Below are positions 49,663 to 60,350 of a stretch of 64,000 nucleotides of DNA, in pieces; the stretch's first letter is position 1; every line of letters begins with the position of its first letter. This DNA is from Phanerodontia chrysosporium (Eukaryota; Basidiomycota; Agaricomycetes; Polyporales; Phanerochaetaceae): assembly GCA_001910725.1 (NCBI GenBank), contig MJGA01000003.1, positions 372,001 to 436,000 on the forward strand, given 5' to 3'. The notes beneath the pieces were generated by a model that saw nothing but the letters and a program-made list of their open reading frames with translations, was not told where the DNA came from and ran no database searches. Both the position numbers and the translations under genes were made by a program.

Positions 49663-50281
49663 CCTGGAGAGCCATCTTAGTCTACAAGAGCCAGCTATCA
49701 TACCGGGATCGATGCACAAAGGAGTCGTTGTATCACCCGTGCGGAACGATGGTTGACCAGAGACTGCAAGATAATAGCTGGTTAGCTCATAATGAATTCG
49801 AAGCAGGCCATTACGTGTTGGCCTCTGGATAATTCGAGCTTGAATGAGAAGCCTTAAATCCCAACCGTAATTCTCGCCGAGCGGCGAGTATTGCGACTCC
49901 CGGCGCTTCTGACACGTGGGCCGCTGATGGCAAGTGTTCCCGGTCCCGCTGCCATACTTCTGCCTGCAAGTCTACCGATACCCCACCAACGATATATTTT
50001 CTACAAACTGCTAGCGAGTCTGCAACATTGCTGCGACGTATTTTATGGTTCATTTCTGCCGTTCTATCTTGTTCTAGCAATGTTCTGCACAGATGTCGCC
50101 AGCAACAGTAATCGGGACGGCAGCTGAGTCATAGAACGGCTATGTTCCCCTGGATCCTCCGCCGCGATTTTGCTCTCGCCCAGCACCTCGCGCTCGGCCA
50201 CTCTGCAATTAGCGGGCGTACAGCTTCCGCTCGAGCCCCAGGCATCCACCGCTGTCAAGCTCTGAGAAACCTCGGACCAGG
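49663..50281. promoter_or_regulatory. Intergenic, carboxylesterase 3 to MOSC gene
   Basis: About 620 bp. A perfect hairpin, CTCGCC-GAGC-GGCGAG, lies near 49873-49888. The rest should contain the 3' end of carboxylesterase 3 and the MOSC promoter. No gene is recognised. Confidence 0.4.
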
Positions 50282-51831
50282 ATGGCCTTCCCGCAGCTCA
50301 CCCTCGCGGACTGGATTGTCACCGCCGCGGCAGGCCTGGGAATACTGCTCGTTTGGCTCAAGGTGCGATCTCGTGTTGTCTTTTTCAAACGTGCACGCTG
50401 CTATATAGGCCGAGGGGCAATCCGCGCAGAGAACCCGAGGACACCCTCCTGCTCCCGCTGTTCCCGCGTACGCTCGGAGGAAGCCAATGGCTCAAGTCGA
50501 CAACGGCCAGGTCCGCGTGACCAAGATACTCGTGCACCCTATCAAGGTGCGTGCGCACTAGCCCGTCTCGCCTTAACGCAAGGGCCTGACCACGTCCGTT
50601 AGAGTTGCCGCGGTACAAGCGTTCCGGAGGTGCGCTACACGCCGCAGGGTCTCGAGGTGCGTCTCTAGCGCTTCGCTACTCCACATCTGCACCTAGGGCT
50701 CATGAAACACGCCTGCAGAACGATAGGAAGTGGGCCATCCTCGATCCCGCGGAGAACAAAATCCTCACGGCGCGCGAGGTCCCGAAGCTCGTGCTCGTGG
50801 AGCCCGAGCTTCGGTACGATGCGTCGTCGTCGACGCAGGGCAAACTCGTCGTGACTGTGCGCCCTGCGTCCGGTCCCGTCTCGTTCTCCGTTCCCATTGA
50901 GCCGACGCCGGACATCCTCGCGCAGTGGCAGGTGTACGTACCGGACTACCTCTCCGCAAGTGAAAGTGCGGGCTGACCTCTCGCTAGTGTCAAGGACCCG
51001 ATTCTGTTCGGAAAGTCCGCTTCTGACGCCTATGTTATCACGCCGCTCTCGCCTGGCGATCTCGATCCGTCGAAAGTCCTGTCAGACTTCCTCGGCCGCA
51101 CGGTGCAGCTCATCGTCAAAGGCCCCACTCCGCGCTTCTGCCCGCCGACGAAGGCGTTCCCGACTCTCAGGCGACCTCTGTCTTCCAGGTTAGTGTACCT
51201 TCTTCTATGGGCGCATATATGCTCAACTGTGTGTCTCCAGGACGGCTACCCCGTACTTGTCGCAAGCGAGGAGAGTCTTGAGGCTGTTGCACAGGCGGTG
51301 AACGACGCTGCAAAGCCCAACGCGCCTGAGAAGATTGGCGGACTTGACCAGGCGCGATGGCAGCAGGAGAAAGTTCCGATTGAGCGGTCAGTTCTTTGTA
51401 CTAGTCTCAGATGACGAGTGCTGAGACTGTAAGCAGCTTCCGCCCGAACATTGTCGTCCGTGGCGCCGGCATTCCATTTGCCGAGGACGCATGGCAGAAG
51501 ATCTACATCGTTCTCCAGGCAGCACGACAAAAGACGACTCGCGGTCTTTCACACTTGTGTCGCGCTGCCCTCGCTGCCTCGTGCGTACTTCATATGCGTA
51601 CCGCCACAGTTGCACGCGCTGACGTCTCTGCAGCTGCCCAATGTCGACCCGAAGACTGGCGAGCGCGACGCCGCAGTTCCGTATAAGGTCATTAGCAAGT
51701 TTAGGACGGGCGTCGATCCTGAAAACATCAAGACTCCATGCTTTGGCAGCAATGCTGTTCCTGGGGGTAGTGGTGTGCTGCGCGTGGGAGACCGTATCTC
51801 TGTGGTGGAGTGGGTCGAGCCTGGCAACTAG
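50282..51831 (+). CDS. MOSC-domain protein, mARC-like
   Basis: Membrane-anchored molybdenum-cofactor sulfurase C-terminal (MOSC) protein, similar in layout to mARC N-reductive enzymes. Start ATG at 50282. The N-terminal hydrophobic helix (WIVTAAAGLGILLVWLK) is followed, after an intron ending CTATATAG near 50408, by a linker and the MOSC_N beta-barrel: QVRVTKILVHPIKS, then SVPEVRYTPQGLE and DSKWAILDPAENKILTAREV. The MOSC core has FLGRTVQLIVKGPTPRFCPP, FQDGYPVLVASEESLEAVAQ, RFRPNIVVRGAGIPFAEDAW, then VDPKTGERD and a C-terminal GVLRVGDRISVVEWVEPGN. The moco-binding Cys of mARC would lie in the segment near 51590-51640 (LVSRCPRC), which is plausible but split by introns. Outer mitochondrial membrane location is inferred. 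Confidence 0.82.
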
Positions 51832-52202
51832 CTCTGTCCACTTCATTCACCACTTCATCCTGTGCTTTTCAGCTCTCAGCTGTATCATTGCGGCATGTAG
51901 TGTAATGTAGCTGTGTTCATCTTCCTTCCTGCTCCGTTTTCGAGAGCAGGGATATGTGATTCACGTGCACGTGACCGCGTTAAATTGGCGCGTCGTAGTC
52001 GGTGTCTATTCTTAGTCGTGGAGTGCGCCTGCCGCGCCCTGCTCCACCACCAGGCCCACAGGGATACGACACAGCGGACGACGTCACACAGATATCGAGT
52101 GGGTATATACGACGTGGGGACAGCGACCAGAGACAACAAGATCCTTCTCTCTTTCTGTTTGTTACGACCCGTCACGAACCAGCGAAGAAACACGTTGCCA
52201 AG
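51832..52202. promoter_or_regulatory. Promoter region of PEP mutase-family gene
   Basis: About 370 bp with no recognised gene. GGTATATACG at 52099-52108 is a possible TATA element about 100 bp upstream of the ATG at 52203. Confidence 0.4.
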
Positions 52203-53363
52203 ATGAAAGACGCGCTCCCTGTATCTTACAAGTCTGACATGCCCCAGCGGCTTCGCCAGCTCCTCAAGAAAGGTGCGACCTCCTCTTGCTACTGCCTGGA
52301 CCTGCCTTGAACTCATAGATCTCGATCAGACGGGTGCACGATCTGCCCAGGCGTGTTCGACGGCATTTCCGCACATCTCGCGAACTCGGCCGGCTTCGAC
52401 TGCCTCTACCTCGCGGGGAGCGGCACGTCGGGCAGCGCAATTGGCGAGCCGGACCTCTCTGTGATCACCGCGGACGAGCTCGCGAACGTCGCGCGCATGA
52501 TGGTCGGCGTGAGCACCGTGCCAATCATCGCCGACGCCGACACGGGCTTCGGCGGCCCGCTGAACGTCGCGCGCACTATTGCGCTCTACGAGGCCGCCGG
52601 CGTCGCCGGATGCCACATCGAGGACCAGACGTTCCGTGCGTAGCCTTTCCTCGACGTGGATGCTTGTGATCCCGCTGACGCTGGGGGTGCGACAGCGAAA
52701 CGGTGCGGACAGCTGACGGGCAAGGACGTCGTGAGCATGGAAGAGTACCTCGAGCGCATCCGCGCGGCGGTCAAGGCGCGGCGCAACCCCGACTTCGTGA
52801 TCATCGCGCGCACAGACGCGCGCAATGCGACGACGTACGGCGGCGAGAAGGCCGGCGAGGAGGCGTTCGAGGAGGGCGTGAAGCGCCTCAAGGCCGCGCT
52901 GGCCGCGGGCGCGGACGTCGCGTTCATGGAGAGCCCGCGCACGCGCGACGAGTGCGAGCGGCTTGTCAAGGCGCTGCACCCGCACCCCGTCATGATCAAC
53001 GTCCTCCCGAACGGCCTGACCGGGAACTACTCGACGAAGGAGTGCACCGAGATGGGCTTCAAGCTTGCGATATATCCGTGCACAGGCTTCATCCCTGCGG
53101 CTATTGCGATGAAGCAGGCATATAAGAACCTGAAGGAGAAGGGCACGGACCTGGATGACTGCCAAGGATGGCAAATCAAGGACTTCTTCGAGGTACGCAT
53201 TTGCTCAACTCCATAGCGCAGTCTTCAAGCCTTACTGACTGCAACTGTGTAGCACGTCGGCCTCAAGCGTTCGTGGGAGTTTGACAAGGAGGTTGCCGAG
53301 GAAGTGCACAACAACGTGCAGCCCAAGAAGTATGAGCAGCTTACCAGCCACGCTCTGTTCTGA
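52203..53363 (+). CDS. PEP mutase / isocitrate lyase superfamily enzyme
   Basis: Enzyme of the PEP-mutase/isocitrate-lyase superfamily, the group that includes oxaloacetate hydrolases and 2-methylisocitrate lyases. Start ATG at 52203 (MKDALPVSYKSDMPQRLRQL). The barrel shows CPGVFDGISAHLANSAGFDC, LYLAGSGTSGSAIGEPDLSV, the Mg-binding VPIIADADTGFGGPLNVART, EAAGVAGCHIEDQTF, then the active-site loop KRCGQLTGKDVVSMEEYLER, PDFVIIARTDARN, GADVAFMESPRTRDECERLV, MINVLPNGLTG, and a C-terminal helix WQIKDFFEHVGLKRSWEFDK. Stop at 53363. The loop normally reads [KR][KR]CGH. Here Gln replaces His, so the chemistry may differ. Introns at about 52271-52318, 52636-52690 and 53193-53252. Confidence 0.82.
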
Positions 53364-53519
53364 GCCCGTTGTTCTGCAACATCTTGCTTGATCGAAACCT
53401 TTTGTACCACCAATTATGGACACATTTAGATAGTCTTCGGCTGGAAAACTGTATTCGTCTTGTATAGTAGTACAACTCTGAGAGCGAGCTCCGTTACTTG
53501 TCGATCCGCATGCGAGAGA

Positions 53520-54219
53520 TTATGCCGTGCGTAGGATGAGATGGACACCGCTGTCGGTGCTCACGATGTCGCTCATCTCTCCAACCTTGAGTGCAAATGT
53601 GGCGTCTTCAAACGGCTTCTGCATTTGACCCTGCACGTTCACGCTGCGTCAGCTGCGGTAGATGCAACAGGGCATGTTGGGCACGCACCCTGCCGAACGG
53701 GCCGAGGTCACCACCGTTCTTCGCAGACGAGCAGTCCGAATGTACTCTCGCGAGCTCGGCAAACTTCTCAGGCGAGCCGTTGATCTCCTTCTGGTAGCCC
53801 CTCAGGATTTCAATCGCCTCCTCCTTCGTGCGCGTGATGTTCGCCTAGACCAGTCCGCCTCTCATCAGCATCCACCTACTCAAGGACACTCAAGACATGC
53901 AAGACTCACCTCCTTCCAGCTGCTCGGCCGCCGGCTGTCGCGGTGCTTCACGAGCAGGTGGCTCGCGCGCACCTTGGACGGCGAGCTGAGCAGGTGTGCG
54001 CCGGGCAGGCTCTGGACCTGCTCTGGTGTGAGTCCCGCGGGCGGCTCCCATGTCGACTGCTGCGTCTCGGTGTTGAAGAAGTACGGCACGCCGCGCGAAT
54101 TGGACATCCGGATCTCGTAGGGCAGGCTCTGCGGTCACTTGGCGTTAGCGTCGGGGACGGGGATGGCGGGCGGGGAGCGCAGCGAAACGAGCGAGAAGCG
54201 GAGGGGAAGTGCTCACCAT
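53520..54219 (-). CDS. PIN1: Pin1/Ess1 peptidyl-prolyl isomerase
   Basis: Phospho-Ser/Thr-Pro specific parvulin with a WW domain, acting in nuclear control of transcription and mitosis. Exon 2 begins [20 protein letters not shown], followed by the second WW Trp ([10 protein letters not shown]). The parvulin domain runs [20 protein letters not shown], then [77 protein letters not shown]. Catalytic Cys (DCSS), His pair (SHLL, GVHLI) and the basic triad (K, R-R) are all present. Stop at 53520. The most economical start places the ATG (54217-54219) directly against a GTGAGC donor, so exon 1 would contain one codon. About 170 residues, normal for the family. Confidence 0.9.
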
Positions 54220-54998
54220 CGTGGTTGGTGGATAGCTAGAGTATGTCGGGGTGGGTTACAAGCAGGCAAGAGGAAGGCAAGTGGTCGTCGTCGGGGTGAA
54301 CTGTGTGAGACGGTCGCCGGGTCGCTTTGCGCGCCTGCCTCAGCCTTCGATCGCGTCAGCGCTAGGCGCCTGTTGTGCCTTACCTGCGACTCCCACCCCG
54401 ACGTGACTCTAGACTCCATAGCTCCAGGATCCGTGGCATCGACATCCATACATAGTCTGGTGTCAGTGCGAAAGCGAAGAAATAAGCTTTGAGGACAAAA
54501 TCTTGTTTCATGCGTAGAAGTGAACGCCCAACTCACGCCCTATCCTAAGTGAGTGGACCGCGAGGACTTGGAGCATACAGCAGACAGTGCTAATTTATCA
54601 GGCTAGCACTAGTTAGAGTGCCGTATATTAGACTATGCAGCCTGCTCACACGAGTTGGAGTTTGTGCATACCCACGACCCAGGCCAGGCCAGGTACCGCA
54701 TTTGCCTTGCGTGCAGGGCTTCAGCTGCAAGTACCCGCGAATCCGCTACGGCTGGGTGCGATTTCCGAACGTGAGCAGGACCGAACCGGAGTATTGCAGG
54801 CGCCTAGATATAGGTAAGTCCTCCGCTCGGAGTTCCAGCTATGCGAGACTTCTGTCTGCCGAGTGCACAATGTTCATCGATCACCAGATTTCTGGTGAAG
54901 AGCCCGCCGAAATCCTTGCCAAGAGGCGCCACGGGACGCTTTTGCAAACGCAAAACTATGCGCCCTTGTCAATTGGTATGATGCATGGACGCCCCGCA
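54220..54998. other. Intergenic, PIN1 to acidic gene array
   Basis: About 780 bp. Open frames exist (for example 54618-55178), but the longest runs through the promoter and first exon of the next gene and has no domain. I see no gene. Confidence 0.45.
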
Positions 54999-55006
54999 TA
55001 TAAATA
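54999..55006 (+). promoter_or_regulatory. TATA box of acidic family gene 1
   Basis: TATAAATA, a near-perfect core element, sits 63 bp upstream of the ATG at 55062. Confidence 0.65.
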
Positions 55007-55061
55007 CAGAGGGAACGCCGGGAAACGACATTCACACCCGCTACGTACCATCTGCACCGCC

Positions 55062-55404
55062 ATGTCTGAAGCTACCGAGCCACAGAACGCTGCCGCGCAG
55101 AGCGCACCCAAGGATCCCTCTCCCGCCGAGAGCTTCCAGTGCGTCACTTCCGCAGAATCACCTGTACGCATGATTTGACACAGACATCTAGAGCCGAGAA
55201 AGACGTAGTAGCGCCGACTCCCGAAGATGACGATGACGACGACGATTTCGACGTCGAGGCGGCTCTCGAAGAGGCGTGGGTGCACCTTCATATGTCCGCA
55301 ATCTGCTCTAGACTGACAGCTGTCCCAGTGGTCTTGAACCCCGCGGTCCCAAGACTACTACTACTGCCAGCGCTCCTGGGGGGAAGAAAAGGCCTGTGGG
55401 CTGA
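55062..55404 (+). CDS. Acidic array family, copy 1 (unknown function)
   Basis: Not recognised. Three exons. Exon 1 reads MSEATEPQNAAAQSAPKDPS and ends at SFQ (CA|, phase 2). After a 56-nt intron ending CATCTAG, exon 2 reads AEKDVVAPTP then EDDDDDDDFDVEAALEEA. A second phase-2 intron (GTGGGT near 55277 to TCCCAG near 55326) leads to exon 3, GLEPRGPKTTTTASAPGG, ending KKRPVG at 55404. About 78 residues, predicted disordered except for the hydrophobic patch at the end of exon 2. No signal peptide or membrane segment. Strong TATA box. Closest relative is copy 2, which has introns at the same positions and phases. Confidence 0.6.
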
Positions 55405-55956
55405 GGTATGTCATTAGAACGATCAACACAGCGAGATTAGGGTTGAACATGATACTCCTGGCAGACTCATGCAGAGCTGCGGTGACCAATAACTTGTCGT
55501 GGCGTACAAACTACCAGTCATTTTTGTTTCAATGCATCACATATCCCATCCCGTCTCATTGCACCAGCAGGCGTTTGGACAGCACTTCAGACCGTCTCTC
55601 AGCCACTCCGTAGTCGTCGGCGCTGACATACGCTAACACGAATCTCGTGGCTCTCCAGAGACAGAACCTAACTGCTAATCGCATCCCCATCCGGACAGCC
55701 CTGGGTTCTCTTGCCTGATTCCACCACTCCAATGCCCCTGCTGACTCGTCCCCTTGTAAATCGCTGTTCAATGGAGCCGGTGGCGTGCGCCTGTCGGGAA
55801 CACCTTTCGGCGGTAGAAGACGTGGACCCTTACTTCGTGGGAAGAGTGAACGCAATGTGAGTCCTGCACATTGATGCAGAAAAGCGCATCATCGACGGCC
55901 TTTAAAGCAGCGTTTCTTCAGCTTCGGCTGCTGCCCTGCAGCGCGTATCCCACAAC
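55405..55956. other. Spacer between acidic copies 1 and 2
   Basis: About 550 bp. No gene is called. A minus-strand frame (55556-55855) contains acidic residues and an EPRA string but lacks the family's intron signature. TTTAAAG at 55902-55908 may be the core promoter of copy 2. Confidence 0.35.
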
Positions 55957-56387
55957 ATGAGCCAGGTGACAGAGCACGAGCCGGCGACCTCGCGGTCGAC
56001 TGAGGCCGGTCTGGGCTTCTTGCCCGCTGATGCTGAATCCCAGTGAGTTTCGCTCCACTGTCGCACCAATGACGCCGAGTGTAGCATGGTCACGCCCATT
56101 CTCAGGGACCCGACTGCGTCCAACCCCGCTGAAGATGACGATGACATCGACATAGACATAGACATAGACATCGAAGAAGTGCTACTGCGGGCGTGAGTGC
56201 CAGAGCTCTGTTTCATTCAAATCGTCTGAAACTCTTCATATCCAGGGGTGTCGAACCTCGTGGGATAAAGGCCGCCACCACAGCGACTGACAACAGGATG
56301 GGTTCAAAGGAAACCAAGGGCACTACCACGACGACTGACAAGAAGGCTGTGAAGCGGCCCGTGGGTGCTTCGAAACCCACGCGCTGA
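55957..56387 (+). CDS. Acidic array family, copy 2 (unknown function)
   Basis: Not recognised. Same plan as copy 1. Exon 1 is MSQVTEHEPATSRSTEAGLG ... AESQ (CA|, phase 2). Exon 2 begins DPTASNPAEDDDD, continues through an Ile-Asp repeat and ends EEVLLRA. The phase-2 intron GTGAGT ... ATCCAG follows. Exon 3 begins GVEPRGIKAATTATD and ends KRPVGASKPTR at 56387. The KRPVG near the end matches copy 1. About 104 residues, highly polar. The Ile-Asp run is written by a GACATA hexanucleotide repeat. No membrane or signal segment. Confidence 0.6.
56143..56172 (+). repeat. GACATA/GACATC hexanucleotide repeat
   Basis: Five in-frame units (GACATC then GACATA x3 then GACATC) encode the Asp-Ile repeat of acidic copy 2. 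Length change by whole units would keep the frame. Confidence 0.85.
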
Positions 56388-56651
56388 GCCGCGAGGCAAC
56401 AGGTCTGTCGTCCCTTTTAGACGTATTCGTTCGTACGCTAATGACATTAGCTAGCATTTCAAGGCGTGATTCTCCGCTGCTCAGGATGAATGTACATTAC
56501 AAGAGCCTGCTTATGCAAATAGGAAGATAAGAGTAACAACGCGCTACCTGGCCGCCTTGTGACCTTAGTCATACATGCGTCTCAAACAGACACAAGTCCC
56601 TTCTATGTTACAGACTCACGATCATGCTGGATAGAGTGAAGTCTAGAGGCA
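56388..56651. other. Convergent flank, copies 2 and 3
   Basis: Short AT-rich 3' region. No gene is seen. Confidence 0.4.
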
Positions 56652-57500
56652 TCAAACTGAACGAGGCTCTGGTTTCTTACTACCTTCGCCTTCAGACGCA
56701 CTAGGTTTTGAGGCGGCGGTGCTGCTTGGCGGCGCAGTGTTGGCCTTCTTCGCTTTCTTTTGCGGTCTCTTGTCGTCCTTCAGGTTCGTGTCTTCCCGTG
56801 CGGTCAATACCGGTGCTCATCGCAAGACTGTAGACTCACCACTGGACGAACGCTTCGCGCCTGGTCCTGTGGGCCGCGACACTCCCTTACCACGCTTGAC
56901 TACCGTAGCCCGGTCTGCCGGAGCGCGCGATTCGAGTCCCCTGACGTAACAAGGGTCAGTTGCTCGCAGCCGAAGGGGAAAAAATAAAGAGCGTACATCT
57001 CGTCGAGAAATTCGTCGACATCGAGGCCGTTGATCGTGTCATCTTCGCCTTCGTCCTCACCTTCCAACGTATTCACTTCGTTGTCGACAACTTGAATTTC
57101 CACCTTGGTGACATGCACGGTGCATTCACCATGCTCGGGGGAGTCTTCATCCTCCGGTTTCACGCTTCCTTCCTTGCGTTCGTCCTTGTTGCTCTCACCG
57201 TCCACACCAGCCGCGTCGATGACCCTCTGGTCCTCCTTTTCAGCAGGAAGTTCGGTTTCTTGATGCAAAGCAGCACGTGGCATGCTGAAGGAAAGTCAGT
57301 CTGTGTTTTATGCCTCGGGATATATGCACTGACTGCTCTGCATCTATCGAAGTCGTCACCGACGGTGCGAGCACATCACTTTCTTCAGTCACAAGTGATG
57401 TGCTTGCCTCCGTCGCATCTGGTCCCGCCAATGATGCCTTTTCAGGATGATTGATGGCGTCGACATCGGTCTTGCTCACTTCAGAGCCGTACATGGTCAT
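56652..57500 (-). CDS. Acidic array family, copy 3 (unknown function)
   Basis: Not recognised. Start ATG at 57500 (MTMYGSEVSKTDVDAINHPE). Intron 1 is phase 2 at CA| (GTCAGT ... CTTCAG, about 57282-57332). The long exon 2 is acidic (VKPEDEDSPEHGECTVHVTK, GEDEGEDDTING) and ends LDVDEFLDEM. A phase-2 intron (GTACGC ... GTCAG) leads to GLESRAPADRATVVKRGKG. A further intron (GTGAGT ... CTGAAG) joins DDKRPQKKAKKANTAPPSS, and the stop is at 56652. About 230 residues, the most expanded member. A minus-strand ATATAAG at 57575-57581 lies about 75 bp upstream of the start. Confidence 0.6.
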
Positions 57501-57963
57501 GGTAGAGAACGAACAAGTCGGATAACGGGCTACCGGGTGGGAGGAGATAGGGCTGCGGCTCTGCACGTCCTCCGCTTATATCCCAGTCACACAACCGCCT
57601 CGAGAGATCGACTGATGCATCAGCCCGCCGACTGCGTACTATGTAGTCGATTCTCAGAGTGTCCCTTTCGCGATGAACCTCACACAATCAAAAGCGGGCA
57701 TCGGGTGCCTGATATCATTTATTGGATGGACGTGAGAAATGACGACGGACTTAAAGACAAAGACGATCGAACCTTACTTGAGCTCGCTGTACCCATTCTC
57801 AGTACGCATAGCATCGATTCCAGGGACATACATTCAGCAGTAACTATGAGCAGGAACGGTATAATGGACTGCGTAAAGCGAAATAGCCTGACTGTATATG
57901 GTTCTGCAATGGCCCAAGAGACGGTATGGCATGCAGAGATTTTCAACGAATGGCTGCCATGCG
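57501..57963. promoter_or_regulatory. Spacer between copies 3 and 4
   Basis: About 460 bp. Holds the copy 3 promoter (minus-strand TATAAG near 57580) and the copy 4 3' flank. No gene is seen. Confidence 0.4.
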
Positions 57964-58825
57964 TCAGCGCGACGACCTAAGCCTGCGTATGACTTTCTTC
58001 AGGCGCTCTATCCACTTCTTGCGAACGGGTTTGACTGAGATCGGGGTAATCAGTACCGGAATGGACACCATGTCAGACCGAATGAGCGTACTGGAAGGAG
58101 TAGTTGGCGCCTTTGCATCCACCTGTGTCTTTGCATCAGTCTTCGCTGCGCCTGCTGGAGTCACCAGCGTTCCCTTAGGCGTCGTTGACGCAGTTCCGGC
58201 AGGGATTGTAGCAGTGGCAGTCTGCGAGACGGCGAGAGCGTTGGTCCTAGGTGGGGTAATGGTCATCCGGACAGAAGCGGTCGATAGCGCTGCAGACTTA
58301 GTCGATATCCTAGCTGGAGATCTAGAAGTCATTGGTGTACCACTAATCGACGACTGGAGCCTACGATTGACGGTTGCGTTTGTAGGGGTCTCCACCGAAG
58401 TCGGGTCGTTACCTCGTCCGCGTAGTTCGAGACCACTGCACAGGGAAACTTAGCAGGGTCACTCAGTACTAATATCTCAGAAAGCACGTACACAGAAGTG
58501 AAAATACCATCTAAGTCTAAGTCCGTGTCGTCGCAGTCTTCATCCTGATCCTCGTGGCGGTATCCATCCTTGCTGCAACCATTGTCCTCTATGGCGGCAC
58601 GGTTGTCTTCCTCAGGCTTGATATCGAGAGGGCTATATGAAGATAGCCATACCGTCTCAGTTGCGCTAAATTTTTAGCGTGGAGGAGCACGTACTGATGG
58701 TCTACGGGGAAGGTGGTAGCTGTAGCGCCGTTTGCACGGGAAGGTGTATGGACGTCATCGTAAACTGTAAGATCCACTGCTGCGGTGATTACGCCCCTCT
58801 CGAGAGTGTGATTGCCTGTAGACAT
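57964..58825 (-). CDS. Acidic array family, copy 4 (unknown function)
   Basis: Not recognised. Start ATG at 58825 (MSTGNHTLERGVITAAVDLT). Exon 1 ends at FPVDH (CA|, phase 2) before GTACGTGC. Exon 2 is acidic (HEDQDEDCDDTDLDLDGIFT) and ends SV (GT|, phase 2). After an intron ending GTGCAG, exon 3 opens GLELRGRGNDPTSVE, passes through a Thr/Ser/Ala/Pro-rich region, and ends in a basic aromatic tail, RKKWIERLKKVIRRLRSS. Stop at 57964. About 230 residues. A minus-strand TATAAG at about 58900 lies about 75 bp upstream. The tail could form a basic amphipathic helix for nucleic acid or membrane contact, which is inference. Confidence 0.6.
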
Positions 58826-58906
58826 GGTTCTGGTCGTTCTGTTGCAGTCTGTCTTGAAAATGAGCTTGATCTGTTGGGCGTTCAGCGAAGGCTTTGAACT
58901 TATATG

Positions 58907-59836
58907 GCCTACCGCACACTTCCTAGGAAGCAAGGGGAAGCGCCACGGCAGTGCGCGTAACATTCACGCGTGCTCAATTGCTGCAAGCTGTGAAGAACCG
59001 GTGCATTGTGTTAATTTCTGACGAATCCAACACAAGAGTCGGCATAGCCAAACTCACCACAAACCCGACGCACAGCCAGCTAAGTGCCCTGCCTTCAAAG
59101 TACTGTCAACTCGACTCGGACCGGGGCCCATCAGTGCATCTTGGTGGATAGACATGTCCCGAGAAGCAACGGTCATCCAGAAGCTTCACAGCAAACGACA
59201 CAGGCCCCGGGCGCCCGTCTGCACTTGGAAGGTCTGAACATTAGCAGTCCTGCGAATACGCACTACGGAGTACGGAGACTGGTCGCAACAGTTGTGGAAG
59301 CCAGCTGCATGGAGCAGTGACTTCGTATAGCCTCACGAGGCGCGCGATTCAGCAGTCCCGGTCTTTCTGCAAAATGATCGTAGAGGCTTTAGACGGCCCG
59401 GTCGCGCGATGCTGACAATACGTCAGCGCTTTCCAGGTGAGATCCATGGGGCAGTGAGATACGTAGGCTAAGATGAGGACTCTGATGCACGTCGTGCAAT
59501 CAGCGAACGGCTCTAAATGTGTTAATACTTCATGCAAAGGGTGTCAGACGTACCCACGTTTGTTCAGTAGCTTGCTAGATACACTGCAAAGTATCCTTCT
59601 CGATCTCATGGTAATCCGACCACACAGGTAACGGAGTTCCAGAGAATCCGCCACAAAAACAGCCACAGACACCGACGAGTGAGGAGAGTGAGGTGACGTC
59701 GAACGACTGGAACAGAGATGTACGGGATCATCTTATTCCATGACAATTCGCGCGGCAGCCCTAGACCACGCATTTTTGGTAAGCTGGTTGGTGGAAGATG
59801 ACATCACCGACATCTTGGTTGAAGCTGCGCATACCG
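58907..59836. other. Spacer between copies 4 and 5
   Basis: About 930 bp. Small open frames only, none with the family signature or a known domain. It could hide a decayed copy, but I cannot show one. Confidence 0.35.
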
Positions 59837-60350
59837 TCACCATCGAGCTACAATTCGTAACTCACTGAACGTACCAGTCATGGGAACCTGCGGGGGCGGG
59901 GAACGGGTGACGCTTACGACCGCCGCAACAGTCACAACCGCAGTCGGAAATGTGAGTCTGTCTCGTGTTTCAAGACCACTGCGTGTGCGAGATGCTGCGT
60001 CAGACCTGAATGCACATTGGACGATATGTTGCAACCTACATCGATTCAAGAAACGTCTCGAGCTCCATTTCGGTCTCTTTCCTTCGGCGACGCCGCCGTC
60101 GTCGCCGCTGCGCATCCCAAGGTCTCCGCCTTCCTCGCCGGCAATGAAAGCATCGGGAGCAATAGAGGGCCTACAAAGTATCAATGACAGTGAAGGATTG
60201 CCTGAAAGCGGCCTACTCGTGGGCAGACGTAAATGAAGCAGCACTGAACGTGGGGCTAGCGGGCGCCGTCTCGACGACAGGAGATGTCAATGCGTCCGAG
60301 TCGCCGACGGTGGATCTAGTTGTGCCCGAGTTATGACCACCTTCCGCCAT
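59837..60350 (-). CDS. Acidic array family, copy 5 (unknown function)
   Basis: Not recognised. Start ATG at 60350 (MAEGGHNSGTTRSTVGDSDA). Exon 1 ends SAH-, phase 2, before GTAGGC. Exon 2 is acidic and Gly-rich (FIAGEEGGDLGMRSGDDGGV) and ends MELETFLES. Reaching that end from the upstream frame needs one extra C at 60072, the same type of loss seen across the window. After the phase-2 intron GTAGGT ... ACGCAG, exon 3 opens GLETRDRLTFPTAVVTVAA. The 3' end is uncertain: either the frame runs to 59837 or a further intron starts near 59885. The identification rests on the shared exon plan. Confidence 0.45.

Noticed and set aside
49873..49888. Hairpin CTCGCC-GAGC-GGCGAG as a terminator
   Set aside because: Intrinsic hairpin terminators are not used by polymerase II, it lies 200 bp beyond the stop codon, and no T-run follows.
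55556..55855. Minus-strand frame with acidic residues and EPRA between copies 1 and 2
   Set aside because: ALEWW and EPRA fall in one continuous frame without the family introns, and it overlaps the 3' flank and promoter of its neighbours.
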